Shown piece after piece: positions 28,516 through 37,736 of a DNA stretch of 64,000 nt. Both the position numbers and the translations under genes were made by a program. Within the stretch, counting starts at the first letter, position 1, and each line of letters begins with the position of its first letter. Below the pieces are notes generated by a model. That model saw only the letters and a program-made list of their open reading frames with translations. It had not been told where the DNA came from and searched no databases. The stretch is from Bosea sp. F3-2 (lineage in GTDB: Bacteria; Pseudomonadota; Alphaproteobacteria; Rhizobiales; Beijerinckiaceae): assembly GCF_008253865.1 (NCBI RefSeq), contig NZ_CP042331.1, positions 2,542,001 through 2,606,000 of the forward strand. Direction: 5' to 3'.

Positions 28516-29919
28516 TCACATGCCCAACCGGCTCTTCTCGCTGGCGAGATAGACCTTGAGCTCGTCCATCGAGGCGAAGCTGTACTCGCCATCGGGAGTG
28601 CGCGCCCGGATCGAGCCATCGGCATAGATGGTGAAATGGGCGTCGCCGACCTGATAGGCACCGACGACGCCTTCATCGGAGGCGGCGCGCTCCGGCGAAG
28701 GAGCCTGGTCGTCTTCCACCTTATCCTCGACGGCCTCGACTGGCGTCGCGAGTGCCTTCTGTTCGTCCTCCTCCGGCATGGCATCGTCCGGAGCGGCTTC
28801 AGCCTCCGGTTCTGCATGAGGTTCCTCAGCTGCCGGCTCGGCAGGAGCAGCAAACTCCGGCGCCTCCGTCCGTGGCGGCCATGGCGGCGAAACGGCTTCG
28901 GTCGCGGTTTCCACCGCTGGAGCCGGGCTCTCGAACCATGGCTCCTTGCGCGGCGAGGCCTTGTCCATCCAGGCTTCCGCCTCCGCGAACGGATCGGCCT
29001 CCGATGCGAGCCTGGGCTCAACCCGCGCGCCGGTCCGGAGGGGTTCGTTCAGATGGCCGGCCAGGCTCTCGCGCAGCGCGCTGAACTCGTCGAGATCGAC
29101 ATCGCGTTCGACAGGCTTGCTTTCATCCTGCTCGGCCGGGAGCCGGTCCGCATGCTCCTGCGAAGGCTGGGAAGCCGCGGCGGCCGGCTCGACCGCATGT
29201 GCAAGAGCCTCATCCTCGCCCACTGACTGGATCTTCGCGGCGACGATCTCCGCCGGCTCATGGCTCTCCGTCTCGATCGCGATCGGAGCATCCTTCGGCT
29301 CTTCGGGCTTCCCGAACGGCATCTCCTCGAACATGTCGGGCAACGGTTCCGCAGGCTCCCGGGACGTCGCGTCCCGCTGCTCGTCCTGCTGCGGCTCCGT
29401 CTCCTCGAGACGCTTTGCCACCAGTGCCCCGAACAGATCCCGATCCGGAGTCGGTGCGCTCTCTGGAGCAGACGATGCCGCCTCCCGCGCCGGCGCCACG
29501 AGCGCATCGGCCACCGCACCGACGGCGACGGCACCGGCCGCAGCCCCAACAGCCGCGGGCACGATCGCAGACTGTTTCGCGAAGCGCTCCTCGGGCGCAG
29601 CCTCCCACGGCGCACGAACGGCTTCAGCGGCAGCCGGCGGGGCTTGCGACTCCGCACGCATCTGCACGCCTTCCGCCAGTGACCGCTTGAGCGCGACAAT
29701 CTCGCGCAGCACCCAGGCAAGCGACAGCAGGATCAGGCCGGCGCTGCTTGCGATCGAACCGATGATAACCTGGGTGAAACCGCGCTCGAGGACCAGATAG
29801 GGCCAGCCGTCATAGATGGCGTAGGCACCGCCGCCGAAGAGAACGAGGCCCAGAACGGTAAAAATCGCGATCAATTTCGCATCCTTGGCATGAGCCGCGC
29901 CGACGCTGAAGTGAAGCAA
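28516..29919 (-). CDS. Membrane-anchored acidic protein with C-terminal DGSI domain
   Basis: A 467-residue protein with two N-terminal membrane helices (about residues 15-38 and 47-70). A ~320-residue Ala/Pro/Glu-rich linker follows, then a compact C-terminal domain: VGAYQVGDAHFTIYADGSIRA and PDGEYSFASMDELKVYLASE. This pattern recurs in rhizobial membrane proteins of unknown function; the C-terminal domain probably faces the cytoplasm or periplasm as a small sensor or binding module. It converges on the peptidase gene. There is no operon partner. Confidence 0.7.
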   Translation of the reverse strand: MLHFSVGAAHAKDAKLIAIFTVLGLVLFGGGAYAIYDGWPYLVLERGFTQVIIGSIASSAGLILLSLAWVLREIVALKRSLAEGVQMRAESQAPPAAAEAVRAPWEAAPEERFAKQSAIVPAAVGAAAGAVAVGAVADALVAPAREAASSAPESAPTPDRDLFGALVAKRLEETEPQQDEQRDATSREPAEPLPDMFEEMPFGKPEEPKDAPIAIETESHEPAEIVAAKIQSVGEDEALAHAVEPAAAASQPSQEHADRLPAEQDESKPVERDVDLDEFSALRESLAGHLNEPLRTGARVEPRLASEADPFAEAEAWMDKASPRKEPWFESPAPAVETATEAVSPPWPPRTEAPEFAAPAEPAAEEPHAEPEAEAAPDDAMPEEDEQKALATPVEAVEDKVEDDQAPSPERAASDEGVVGAYQVGDAHFTIYADGSIRARTPDGEYSFASMDELKVYLASEKSRLGM

Positions 29920-30162
29920 AGGCGTGCGACTATCTAACGTATTGAATAAGGGAGAGTTTCCAATCCGGACGGCTTAGGCGGAGGAAATTGGCGTGATTGT
30001 GACCGTCTGTCGAGAAGACATGCGCATTTCGCGGTGGCAGCGGTTGTCGGCCGGCGCCGGGAGGCTTAACTATCGCATGGAATGGCAGGGCCTCCCTGCC
30101 CCCGTCCATTGACGGCAAGCCATTCTCATTAAAGCGATTTTCACAGCCCAAGGAGAGGCCTC

Positions 30163-30762
30163 ATGTCCTTTACTCTTCCTGATCTGCCCTATGCTCATGA
30201 TGCTCTCCAGCCCTTCATGTCGAAGGAGACGCTCGAGTACCATCACGACAAGCACCACCTCGCCTACGTCACCAATGGCAACAATGCCATCAAGGGCACG
30301 GAATTCGAGGGCAAGTCGCTCGAGGAGATCGTCAAGGGCTCCTACGGCAAGAACCCGGCCGTGTTCAACAATGCCGGCCAGCACTACAACCACCTCCATT
30401 TCTGGAAGTGGATGAAGCCGAATGGCGGCGGCAAGATTCCGGGTTCGCTCGAAAAGGCGATCGTCGACGCCTTCGGCTCGGTCGACAAGTTCAAGGAAGA
30501 CTTCGTCGCGGCCGGCGTCGGCCAGTTCGGCTCGGGCTGGGCCTGGCTCGAGGTCAAGGGCGGCAAGCTCGCCGTCAGCAAGACCCCGAATGGCGAAAGC
30601 CCGCTCGTCAATGGCGCCACGCCGATCCTCGGCGTCGACGTCTGGGAGCACTCCTACTACATCGACTATCGTAACCGTCGCCCGGACTACCTCAAGGCCT
30701 TCCTCGAGAGCCTGGTGAACTGGGACTACGTGGCGGAGCTCTACGACGCCGCCAAGGCTTGA
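30163..30762 (+). CDS. sodB: Superoxide dismutase, iron type
   Basis: A 199-residue Fe/Mn-family SOD converting superoxide to O2 and H2O2. The first metal His is in LEYHHDKHHLAYV, the second in NNAGQHYNHLHFW, and the Asp and last His in DVWEHSYYIDYRN. The Gln in NNAGQ and the absence of Gln in the PNGESPL loop favour iron (or cambialistic) over manganese. No signal peptide is present, so it is cytoplasmic. The length is standard. A strong terminator follows 25 bp after the stop, so it is monocistronic. Confidence 0.95.
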   Translation: MSFTLPDLPYAHDALQPFMSKETLEYHHDKHHLAYVTNGNNAIKGTEFEGKSLEEIVKGSYGKNPAVFNNAGQHYNHLHFWKWMKPNGGGKIPGSLEKAIVDAFGSVDKFKEDFVAAGVGQFGSGWAWLEVKGGKLAVSKTPNGESPLVNGATPILGVDVWEHSYYIDYRNRRPDYLKAFLESLVNWDYVAELYDAAKA

Positions 30763-30787
30763 GTCTGTCGGCAAGCCAAAATGCAGA

Positions 30788-30811
30788 CGGGGCCTTTCGG
30801 CCCCGTTTTTT
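30788..30811 (+). terminator. Intrinsic terminator of sodB
   Basis: A seven-base-pair stem CGGGGCC/GGCCCCG with loop TTTC is followed by a run of six T on the plus strand. Confidence 0.9.
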
Positions 30812-30831
30812 GTTTCAAATCCGGCAGCCCT

Positions 30832-32517
30832 TCAGGCTGCGACGTTGCGCAGGAACTGGTCGACCGTTGAATCGAGGCGCTGCGCCTGGGTGGAAACCTC
30901 GCTGGCGGCGCTGCGCACCTGTTCGGCCGAGCGCCCGGTTTCCTCGACACTGTCAGCCAGCACGCTGAGATCGCTCGAAACCGAGAGCGAAGACGAACTC
31001 GCCATCGCCACACCGCTGGCGATCTCGCCGGTGGCGATCGCCTGCTGCTCGATCGAGGTCGCGACCGCGTTTGCGAATTTCTCGATCGCATTCATGCGTT
31101 CGGCGATGTTCTGGATCGCACCGACGACCTGCCCGGTAGCGCCCTGGATGGCGGCGACCTGAGCAACGATGCGGTCGGTTGCGTCCGCTGTCTGCGCGGC
31201 CAGCGACTTCACCTCGGAGGCGACGACGGCAAATCCCCGCCCGGCCTCACCGGCGCGCGCGGCTTCGATGGTGGCATTGAGCGCCAGCAGATTGGTCTGC
31301 GCGGCGATGTCACGGATGAGGTTGACGACCTCGCCGATCGCGCGGGCCGTCTCGTCGAGTTCGCGCACGGAGCCCGCCGTGTCGCGCGAGGCGGAAGCCG
31401 CCTCGACGATCTCGGTGCGAACACGCCGCACCTGGAATTCGACTTCCCGAATGGCCGCGCCCATCTCCTCGGCGGCCTGGGCAGCGTTCTCGACATTTCC
31501 GGAAGCGCCGTGGGCGTTGTCGGCGGCGCGAGCGGCGCGCTGCGACGATTCCGCCGCGACCCGTGCGAGACCGTCGGAGGCCTCGCGCATCCGCTCGGCA
31601 TTATTCTTGAAAGCTTCGAGCGCGAGCCCGACCTCGCTGCGGAACGAGGTGATCGCCATGTCGACGCCCTGCTGGCGCGCGCGCTGCTCCTCCTCCGACG
31701 CACTCTGCTTCTCCTGCAGCGTCGCGCGCTCCGCGAGACGAACCTTGAGCACGCCGAGCGCGCGGGCGATCGCGCCGATCTCGTCGCGTCGCTCCAGCGC
31801 ATCGATGGGCGTGTCGAGCTTGCCGTCGGAAATGCTGACGATGGATTTCGTCATGCTGCGCAAGGGACGCATCGTCCGCGACAGCGAGAACCAGAGCAGC
31901 GGCCCGAGCACGACCAGGATGAGCAGGCCGAGGCCGATGGTGACGAACTGCTCCCAGGCAGCACGCGCCACGAGCCGAGTCTTGTCAAACCGCAACGCCA
32001 CATAGCCGATCAGCTTCTGCTGGCCGCCAACGCGCACGGCATGAAGCTTGGTTACGAAGACAGCGTCCTCGATCGCGATCTCGTCGCGGGCCTGCAAAGC
32101 CTTCCAGGGCTCCTCGCCGACGAGGCCGGTCAACCAGCGAGGTGTCAGCGAGAGGCGCGCCTCCTCGGTGCGCCCGGCCGATGCCTGCGCGGAAAGATCA
32201 TCCCCGACCAGGCCGGCATCGAAATCGGGATCGCGCAGCAACGAGGTCAGGATATAGCCGAGGGTGTTCGTGTCTCGCGACAGGATGAGCGACGGTGCTG
32301 CATTGACCACCATGAGGGTGAGCGCCGTGATCTTCTGATCGAGATCCGCACGTGTGCGGGCGTCGTTATAGCGCGCGATCGCCATGACGACGAGGACGAC
32401 TGCCACTGCGACGATGGCCACGGCGGCGGCGGCGATCTGCCGGCTGAGCGAACCCAGGCCCCGCCCGATCGGCTGCGCCAACTCGCCCGCAACCGAGGCG
32501 CGTCTGAACCACGTCAT
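30832..32517 (-). CDS. Methyl-accepting chemotaxis protein
   Basis: A 561-residue chemoreceptor. The first membrane helix (about residues 24-45, AAAVAIVAVAVVLVVMAI) precedes a ~150-residue periplasmic sensor domain, then a second helix (FVTIGLGLLILVVLGPLLWF). The HAMP domain includes RPLRSMTKSIVSISDGKLD. A long coiled-coil signalling domain follows with the hairpin tip NLLALNATIEAARAGEAGRG and GFAVVASEVKSLA. The ATG at 32517 (MTWFRRASV) was preferred; 32529 (MFGAMTW) is possible. Its ligand is unknown; no chemotaxis genes are nearby, which is common for dispersed receptors. Confidence 0.9.
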   Translation of the reverse strand: MTWFRRASVAGELAQPIGRGLGSLSRQIAAAAVAIVAVAVVLVVMAIARYNDARTRADLDQKITALTLMVVNAAPSLILSRDTNTLGYILTSLLRDPDFDAGLVGDDLSAQASAGRTEEARLSLTPRWLTGLVGEEPWKALQARDEIAIEDAVFVTKLHAVRVGGQQKLIGYVALRFDKTRLVARAAWEQFVTIGLGLLILVVLGPLLWFSLSRTMRPLRSMTKSIVSISDGKLDTPIDALERRDEIGAIARALGVLKVRLAERATLQEKQSASEEEQRARQQGVDMAITSFRSEVGLALEAFKNNAERMREASDGLARVAAESSQRAARAADNAHGASGNVENAAQAAEEMGAAIREVEFQVRRVRTEIVEAASASRDTAGSVRELDETARAIGEVVNLIRDIAAQTNLLALNATIEAARAGEAGRGFAVVASEVKSLAAQTADATDRIVAQVAAIQGATGQVVGAIQNIAERMNAIEKFANAVATSIEQQAIATGEIASGVAMASSSSLSVSSDLSVLADSVEETGRSAEQVRSAASEVSTQAQRLDSTVDQFLRNVAA

Positions 32518-32638
32518 CGCCCCGAACATCCCCGAAATCCGGCGCCAGCAGCTGCTAAGCGGCGCGCCAATCCAACCCCTGGGGCGACATTCGCCGATCC
32601 CGGTAAACAAATCGCTTGCGTATCGGGCCCGGCGCGCT

Positions 32639-33472
32639 TCAGCCCGCCAGTTCGTGAAAGCGGCGCAGCGGCATGCCGGCCGGCGGCTCGAAGGCGGCCA
32701 GGGCCGCATGCTCGATCGGCCGCGTCGCGGTGACGGGGTCGAGCCCGGCCAGTTCGGCATCGATGAAGCCGGGATGGCACATGACGAGATGCACCTTGCC
32801 GGGCGCGATCAGGAAGCGGGCGAGATCAGCGCCGAAATCGCGATGCGGATCGAACGGCGCCACCCCCGCGAAGCCGGAGTTGACGCGCAACTCCCGCTTG
32901 AGCGCCGCGCTACGGAAGCCCAACGCAAGCCCGGCGATGACGAGCGCCTTGCCCACCGCCACGCCGCGGGCACGAATTGCCGCGACCCGATCGGCCGGAT
33001 CGCGCACATAGAGCGAGCCGGCCGGATAGCGCCTGGCCAGCAAATCGAGCAGCGCCCGCCGCACACCCGGCAAGACATGCACATGCTGGTGACCATCGAC
33101 GAAGTCCGGCGGACGGCCCATCGCATCCTCGAAAGCGTCGAGCTGTCGCGCGATCTCGCCGGCGATCTCGGCCCTGACCACACCCGAGACCGCAGCGGCA
33201 CGCGCGACGTCCTTCAGGCCCGGCAAGGTGCCGTCGGGGGCAAGGCGGGACATGGTGGCGATCGGGGCGGCGCAGGTCAGGTTGAGATGCAGGCCGAGAT
33301 CGGCCGTGCCGGCGAAGGCGGCGAGTTCCAGCGCCAGCCGGCGCCAGTGCGGACGGTTGGTCATGGCGCCGGTGGCGGTCAACCTGCCACGCGCCAGCAG
33401 ATCCAGAATGGCCCGACTGACGCCCTCGGTCATGGCGAAATCATCGGCGCAGAGGATGAAGCCTTTCGCCAT
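32639..33472 (-). CDS. YdjC/ChbG-type carbohydrate deacetylase (HpnK-like)
   Basis: A 277-residue protein of the ChbG/HpnK (YdjC) family. It begins MAKGFILCADDFAMTEGVSR with the metal-binding Asp-Asp, has LGLHLNLT, the His-rich FVDGHQHVHVLPGV, and a C-terminal MCHPGF motif carrying another ligand. Family members remove N-acetyl groups from sugars; HpnK does so on hopanoid-linked glucosamine. I chose the ATG at 33472. A polyprenyl-phosphate sugar transferase and MurJ are encoded divergently, so an envelope glycolipid role is possible but not shown. Confidence 0.85.
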   Translation of the reverse strand: MAKGFILCADDFAMTEGVSRAILDLLARGRLTATGAMTNRPHWRRLALELAAFAGTADLGLHLNLTCAAPIATMSRLAPDGTLPGLKDVARAAAVSGVVRAEIAGEIARQLDAFEDAMGRPPDFVDGHQHVHVLPGVRRALLDLLARRYPAGSLYVRDPADRVAAIRARGVAVGKALVIAGLALGFRSAALKRELRVNSGFAGVAPFDPHRDFGADLARFLIAPGKVHLVMCHPGFIDAELAGLDPVTATRPIEHAALAAFEPPAGMPLRRFHELAG

Positions 33473-33540
33473 GCCGTTTGTTGTCCCTCGTTCAGCCGGA
33501 TCGCGGTATAGCGCGACGGGCTTGTCGGCCGGCAAGCTTT

Positions 33541-33643
33541 AGAGCATTTTCGAGCGAAGTGGACACCGGTTCGCGTGAAGAAAATGCGTTAAAACAAAGA
33601 CCTGGAGCATTTCCGCGATTCGGAGAAACGCGGAGATGCTCCA
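33541..33643. repeat. Palindromic repeat, family B, copy 2
   Basis: Nearly identical to 28412-28514: AGAGCATTTTCGAGCGAAGT, ACCGGTTCGCGTGAAG, GGAGCATTTCCGCG and a closing GATGCTCCA. It lies in the divergent promoter region of the deacetylase and glycosyltransferase genes. Confidence 0.9.
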
Positions 33644-33697
33644 AGGTTCTGTGCGTCGCGCGTCACCTTGTCGAGGAGGCGCGTGGAAAGGTTGTTC

Positions 33698-34729
33698 GTG
33701 TCGGATACCGCATCCCAGCCAGTTCAGCGCGCGCCCCGGGCGGCCCGCTGGCCGGAGCTTTCGATCGTCGTGCCCGTGCACAACGAGGCCGAGAACCTGC
33801 TGCTGCTGGTCGACCGGCTGCGCAGCGTGCTCGAGGGCAAGGTTTCCTCCTGGGAAATCGTCTTCGTCGATGACGGCAGCCGTGACGACACGCTGTCGGT
33901 CATCCGGGACCTGAACGCCGGCGATCCGCGAATCAGTGCCGTTTCCTTCAGCCGCAACTTCGGCAAGGAAATCGCCATCGCCGCCGGGCTCGACCACGCG
34001 ATGGGTGATGCCGTGGTCATCATGGATGCCGATCTCCAGCATCCGCCGGAGGTCATCCCGACATTTCTGGAGAAATGGCACGAGGGTTATCTCAACATCT
34101 ACGGCCAGCGCACCGACCGCGGGGATGAAACCCGGCTGAAGCGCAACTTCGCCAAGGCCTTCTACCGGATCTTCTCCTATTTCGGCGAAACCGACCTGCC
34201 GGAGGGCGCCGGCGACTTCCGGCTGCTCGACCGCAAGGCCGTCGATGCGTTGCGGGCGTTGCCGGAGCGCGCCCGCTTCTCGAAGGGGCTCTATGCCTGG
34301 GTCGGCTTCCGCTCGATCGGCGTGCCCTTCCAGGTCGCCGAGCGCGAGCACGGCCAGTCCAAGTTCAAATATCGCAAGCTGTTCTCCTTCGCCTTCGACG
34401 GGCTCTCCTCCTTCTCCACCGTCCCGCTCAAGATCGCGACCTGGTCGGGCGCCGTCATCGCGGTGATTGCCGCCCTGAGCGCAGTCTACTTCCTGCTGCG
34501 CACGCTGCTGTTCGGCACCGACCTGCCCGGCTTCCCGTCGCTGATCGTCTCGATCATGTTCTTCTCCGGCATCCAGCTCCTCTCGCTCGGCATGATCGGG
34601 GAATATGTCGGGCGCATCTTCGCCGAGGTGAAGCGCCGGCCGCTCTACCTGATCGGGGAGCGCGTCGGCTTCGACGCGCGCACCGTCGACCATCCGCGCG
34701 GCGACGCCTTGCCGCCGCTGATCCGCTAG
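33698..34729 (+). CDS. Polyprenyl-phosphate glycosyltransferase (GT2, DPM1/ArnC-like)
   Basis: A ~343-residue membrane GT2 enzyme. The soluble domain begins LSIVVPVHNEAENLLLLVD, with EIVFVDDGSRDDT, SRNFGKE and the metal-binding DADLQHPPEVIP; GAGDFRLLDRKA and GQSKFKYRKL are typical of DPM1/ArnC/GtrB transferases. Two C-terminal helices follow (near residues 240-265 and 275-305). Such enzymes transfer a sugar to undecaprenyl phosphate. There is no ATG: GTG at 33698 (preceded by GGAAAGG) is chosen, but GTG 33683 and TTG 33668 are possible. murJ follows 6 bp later. Confidence 0.87.
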   Translation: MSDTASQPVQRAPRAARWPELSIVVPVHNEAENLLLLVDRLRSVLEGKVSSWEIVFVDDGSRDDTLSVIRDLNAGDPRISAVSFSRNFGKEIAIAAGLDHAMGDAVVIMDADLQHPPEVIPTFLEKWHEGYLNIYGQRTDRGDETRLKRNFAKAFYRIFSYFGETDLPEGAGDFRLLDRKAVDALRALPERARFSKGLYAWVGFRSIGVPFQVAEREHGQSKFKYRKLFSFAFDGLSSFSTVPLKIATWSGAVIAVIAALSAVYFLLRTLLFGTDLPGFPSLIVSIMFFSGIQLLSLGMIGEYVGRIFAEVKRRPLYLIGERVGFDARTVDHPRGDALPPLIR

Positions 34730-34735
34730 GTCTGT

Positions 34736-36262
34736 ATGCTCAAGAACATTCTGTCGGTCGGCGGCTACACCTTGATCTCGCGCCTCACCGGCTTCGCCCG
34801 CGACGTCATGCTGGCGGCGGTGCTCGGCGCCGGCGCGATGATGGACGCCTTCTCGGTGGCGCTGCGCCTGCCCAACCATTTCCGCGCGATCTTCGGCGAA
34901 GGTGCCTTCAACCAGGCCTATGTGCCGACCTATGCCCATGTTGCCGAACGACAGGGCCAGAAGGCGGCCAATCTCTTCGCCGACAGGCTCTTCACTGTTC
35001 TCCTCGCCGTGCAGATCGTGCTGCTGGCGCTGGCGCTGCCACTGATGCCCTGGCTGGTGACGCTGCTGGCGCCGGGCTTCGTCAACGACCCCGCCGTCTT
35101 CGACCTCGCCGTCGCCCTGACGCGGATCACCTTCCCGTATCTGCTGTTCGTGACCATGGTCACGTTCCTGGGCGCGACGCTGAACGCAGTCGACCGCTTC
35201 GCGGCCTTCGCCGCCGCACCGATCCTGTTCAACCTCTTCATCATGGCGGCGCTCGCCGTGCCCTTCCTGTTCCCGAGCGCCGCCTATGCCGCCGCCTGGG
35301 GCGTTGCGATCTCGGGCGTGGCGCAATGGGTCCTGCTCTATGTCGCGGCCAAACGAGCGAACGTCTCCAGCACGATCGTGCGGCCACACATGGATGCCGG
35401 CGTCCGGCGTTTCCTCAAGACCTTCGGCCCGGCCGTGATCGGCTCGGCCGGGCAGCAGATCGCGATCTTCGCCGACACGATCATCGCCTCGCTCTTGCCG
35501 CGCGGCGGCTATGCGGCGCTCTATTATGCCGAACGGCTCTACCAGCTCCCGCTCGGGCTGATCGCCATCGCCGTCGGCACCGTCGCGCTCTCCGCGATGA
35601 GCCGCGCGATCGCCCGCGGCGACGAAGCCGCCGCCAACCGGGCGCAGAATCGCGCCTTCGCGATCTCGCTCGTCGCCAGCGCCCCCTTCGTCGCGGCCTT
35701 CGTCGCCGTGCCCGAGCTGATGGTGGCCGGGCTGTTCCAGCGCGGCGCCTTCGATGCACATGCCAGCGCTGCAGCCGGCGCCGTGCTCTTCGCCTATGCG
35801 CTCGGCCTGCCGGCGATCGTGATGATCCGCACGCAGGTCTCAGCCTTCCAGTCGCGCGGCGACACCACCACGCCGATGCTGGTCGCGCTCGCGGCCATCG
35901 CCTGCAACCTCGCGCTCAAGCTCCTGCTCTGGCGCGACTGGGGCGCGCCGGGGCTCGCGCTAGCTACAGCCGCGGGCGCCTGGATCAATCTTGTGGCGCT
36001 GTTCGTGCTGGCACGGCGGCGCGGCTGGACGCAGCCCGACCGGCGCCTGCCGGGTTTTGCGGCGATCGTCTGTGGCGCCGCAGCACTTTGCGGCTTGCTG
36101 GCATGGTGGGGGGCCCCGCTGGTGCTCAAGCTCACCGCTTCCCTGCCCTTCGAGCCGCTGCTGATGGCGGTGCTGCTGATCTCCACCGCCGCCGCTGTGC
36201 TCTACGCGGTGCTCGCCGGCGGCGGGCTGAAGGCGACGGGGCTGCTGAAGCTGTTGCGGTAG
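34736..36262 (+). CDS. murJ: Lipid II flippase MurJ (MviN)
   Basis: A 508-residue polytopic membrane protein with about 14 helices and the MurJ/MOP signature at the N-terminus: SRLTGFARDVMLAAVLGAG and FRAIFGEGAFNQAYVP (with the conserved Arg/Glu of the central cavity). MurJ flips lipid-linked peptidoglycan precursors across the inner membrane. Its start lies 6 bp after the stop of the polyprenyl-phosphate glycosyltransferase, so the two are probably one operon. If another MurJ copy exists elsewhere in the genome, this one could serve a different lipid-linked glycan. Confidence 0.93.
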   Translation: MLKNILSVGGYTLISRLTGFARDVMLAAVLGAGAMMDAFSVALRLPNHFRAIFGEGAFNQAYVPTYAHVAERQGQKAANLFADRLFTVLLAVQIVLLALALPLMPWLVTLLAPGFVNDPAVFDLAVALTRITFPYLLFVTMVTFLGATLNAVDRFAAFAAAPILFNLFIMAALAVPFLFPSAAYAAAWGVAISGVAQWVLLYVAAKRANVSSTIVRPHMDAGVRRFLKTFGPAVIGSAGQQIAIFADTIIASLLPRGGYAALYYAERLYQLPLGLIAIAVGTVALSAMSRAIARGDEAAANRAQNRAFAISLVASAPFVAAFVAVPELMVAGLFQRGAFDAHASAAAGAVLFAYALGLPAIVMIRTQVSAFQSRGDTTTPMLVALAAIACNLALKLLLWRDWGAPGLALATAAGAWINLVALFVLARRRGWTQPDRRLPGFAAIVCGAAALCGLLAWWGAPLVLKLTASLPFEPLLMAVLLISTAAAVLYAVLAGGGLKATGLLKLLR

Positions 36263-36266
36263 AGCG

Positions 36267-36399
36267 ATTTTCGATCAGGTTGACCCGTCATTGCGAGCGC
36301 AGCGAAGCAATCCAGGGGGACGTAGAGCTCTGCCGCCCCTAGATTGCTTCGTCGCTTCGCTCCTCGCAATGACGGCTTCTGCAGTCCAGCCTGATCAGC
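36267..36399. repeat. Hairpin repeat, family C, copy 3
   Basis: GATCAGGTTGACCCGTCATT...GCGAAGCAATCCAGGGGG, then TAGATTGCTTCGTCGC, CTCGCAATGACGG and CAGCCTGATCAG. It lies between the convergent murJ and branched-chain aminotransferase genes. Confidence 0.9.
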
Positions 36400-36405
36400 G
36401 TCGCC

Positions 36406-37278
36406 TCAGGCGGCCTTGGCCTTGCTGTGGGCGAAGTCCATGTAGAGCTCGCGGGCGCGGCGGAAGAGCGGGCCGGGCTGGAGCGTGCGGTTGTCGATGC
36501 GCGTCACCGGCATGCACTTCGAGTAGTTGCCCGACATGAAGATCTCGTCGGCCTGCTCGAAATCCTCGTAGCGCAGGCTGCATTCCTCAACCGGGACGCC
36601 GCTCTCGCGCAGCAGCTTGATGACGCGCTGGCGGGTGATGCCGTTCAGGAAGGTGCCGTTCGGCACAGGGGTCTTCACCACGCCGTCCTTGGCAAGGAAG
36701 ATGTTCGAGGTCGCGGTCTCGGCGACATGGCCGAGCATGTCGAGCACCAGCGCATTGTCGAAGCCGGCGGCCTTCGCCGCCTTCAGCACGCGGGCGTTGT
36801 TCGGGTAGAGGCAACCCGCCTTGGAGTCGGTCGGCGCGGTCTCGTAGCTCGGGCGGCGATAGATGCCCTTGGTCACCGAGAAGCCGGCGGTCGGGGCCGG
36901 CATCGCCGCCTCGAACAGGCAGAGCGCGAACTGGGTCGATTCCGGGTCGGGCATGATGGTAGACGGGCCATCGGCCTCGGCCCAGTACATCGGCTTGACG
37001 TAAAGCGCGGTGCCGGGAGCGAACTTCTTGGCGCCCTCGTACATCTTCTCGACGATGAAGTCCGGCGTGACCGTGGGGTTCAGGCCGAGCGCCAGCGCCG
37101 AGCGGTTCACACGGGCGGCGTGCAGGTCGATGTCGGGCGCGACGCCGTCGAAATAGCGGCCGCCGTCGAAGACCGAGGAGCTCTGCCACAGCACATGGCT
37201 GCGCGGACCCACCAGGCCGGGGTTGCCCTCATGCCAGGCGCCATCGAACCAGGTCCACGTCTGAGAATACCATGCCAT
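36406..37278 (-). CDS. ilvE: Branched-chain amino acid aminotransferase
   Basis: A 290-residue class IV PLP aminotransferase. WFDGAWHEGNPGLVGPRSHVLW and SSVFDGGRYFDG form the N-terminal domain. The PLP-binding Lys is in DSKAGCLYPNNARVLKAA, and AETATSNIFLAKDGVVKTP with FLNGITRQRVIKLL bind the cofactor phosphate. The reaction is transfer of the amino group between Leu/Ile/Val and 2-oxoglutarate. A D-amino-acid aminotransferase specificity cannot be excluded by eye. It lies near, but is not coupled to, azlCD, which export branched-chain amino acids. Confidence 0.88.
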   Translation of the reverse strand: MAWYSQTWTWFDGAWHEGNPGLVGPRSHVLWQSSSVFDGGRYFDGVAPDIDLHAARVNRSALALGLNPTVTPDFIVEKMYEGAKKFAPGTALYVKPMYWAEADGPSTIMPDPESTQFALCLFEAAMPAPTAGFSVTKGIYRRPSYETAPTDSKAGCLYPNNARVLKAAKAAGFDNALVLDMLGHVAETATSNIFLAKDGVVKTPVPNGTFLNGITRQRVIKLLRESGVPVEECSLRYEDFEQADEIFMSGNYSKCMPVTRIDNRTLQPGPLFRRARELYMDFAHSKAKAA

Positions 37279-37418
37279 GACGGCGCTCCATTTTAGCCAG
37301 TTTTGCTATGCCGCACCGTCCTCCCGCCGCCCGTCGCCGTCAACATGCGGCGGCGCATATCGGGATGACGTGATGTGATGGAAGCAATCGGCCCGGGTGA
37401 TGGATCAGAGGTTGCCTA

Positions 37419-37736
37419 TCAGAAGCCCAGCGCGCGCAGGGCGGAAATCGCCGCCATGCCGGTCAGCAGCGCCAGCAATTCGCTGCGCCGCAGGATCATC
37501 GTGCCGATCGCGACCAGCAGGGCAACGGCGGCGGCTGCCCCGAGCCGCTCGATCAGCGGCAGGACGGTCGCGACCACGATCGAGCCGGGCAGCGCCGCGA
37601 GCCCGCGCCGGACATGCGGCGTCAGCGGGATGAAACTCATCAGCACGACGCCGGCGATGCGGCAGAGATAGGTCGCGATCGCCATCGCTCCGATGGCGAG
37701 GACGGCGCCCCAGGTGCCGGGATCAGGCAGCGTCAT
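37419..37736 (-). CDS. azlD: AzlD-family small subunit of a branched-chain amino acid exporter
   Basis: A 105-residue membrane protein with about four hydrophobic segments (VLAIGAMAIATYLCRIAGVV, GLAALPGSIVVATVLP, AAAVALLVAIGTMIL and LLALLTGMAAISAL). It is read from the ATG at 37736 and overlaps the end of azlC by 14 bp, the usual arrangement for this pair. AzlD is required with AzlC (LIV-E family) for export of branched-chain amino acids or their analogues. Confidence 0.88.
   Translation of the reverse strand: MTLPDPGTWGAVLAIGAMAIATYLCRIAGVVLMSFIPLTPHVRRGLAALPGSIVVATVLPLIERLGAAAAVALLVAIGTMILRRSELLALLTGMAAISALRALGF

Noticed and set aside
33539..35761. 740-codon minus-strand frame opposite the GT2 and murJ genes
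   Set aside because: It is an antisense shadow of two well-supported membrane proteins and has the charged low-complexity composition typical of such shadows.
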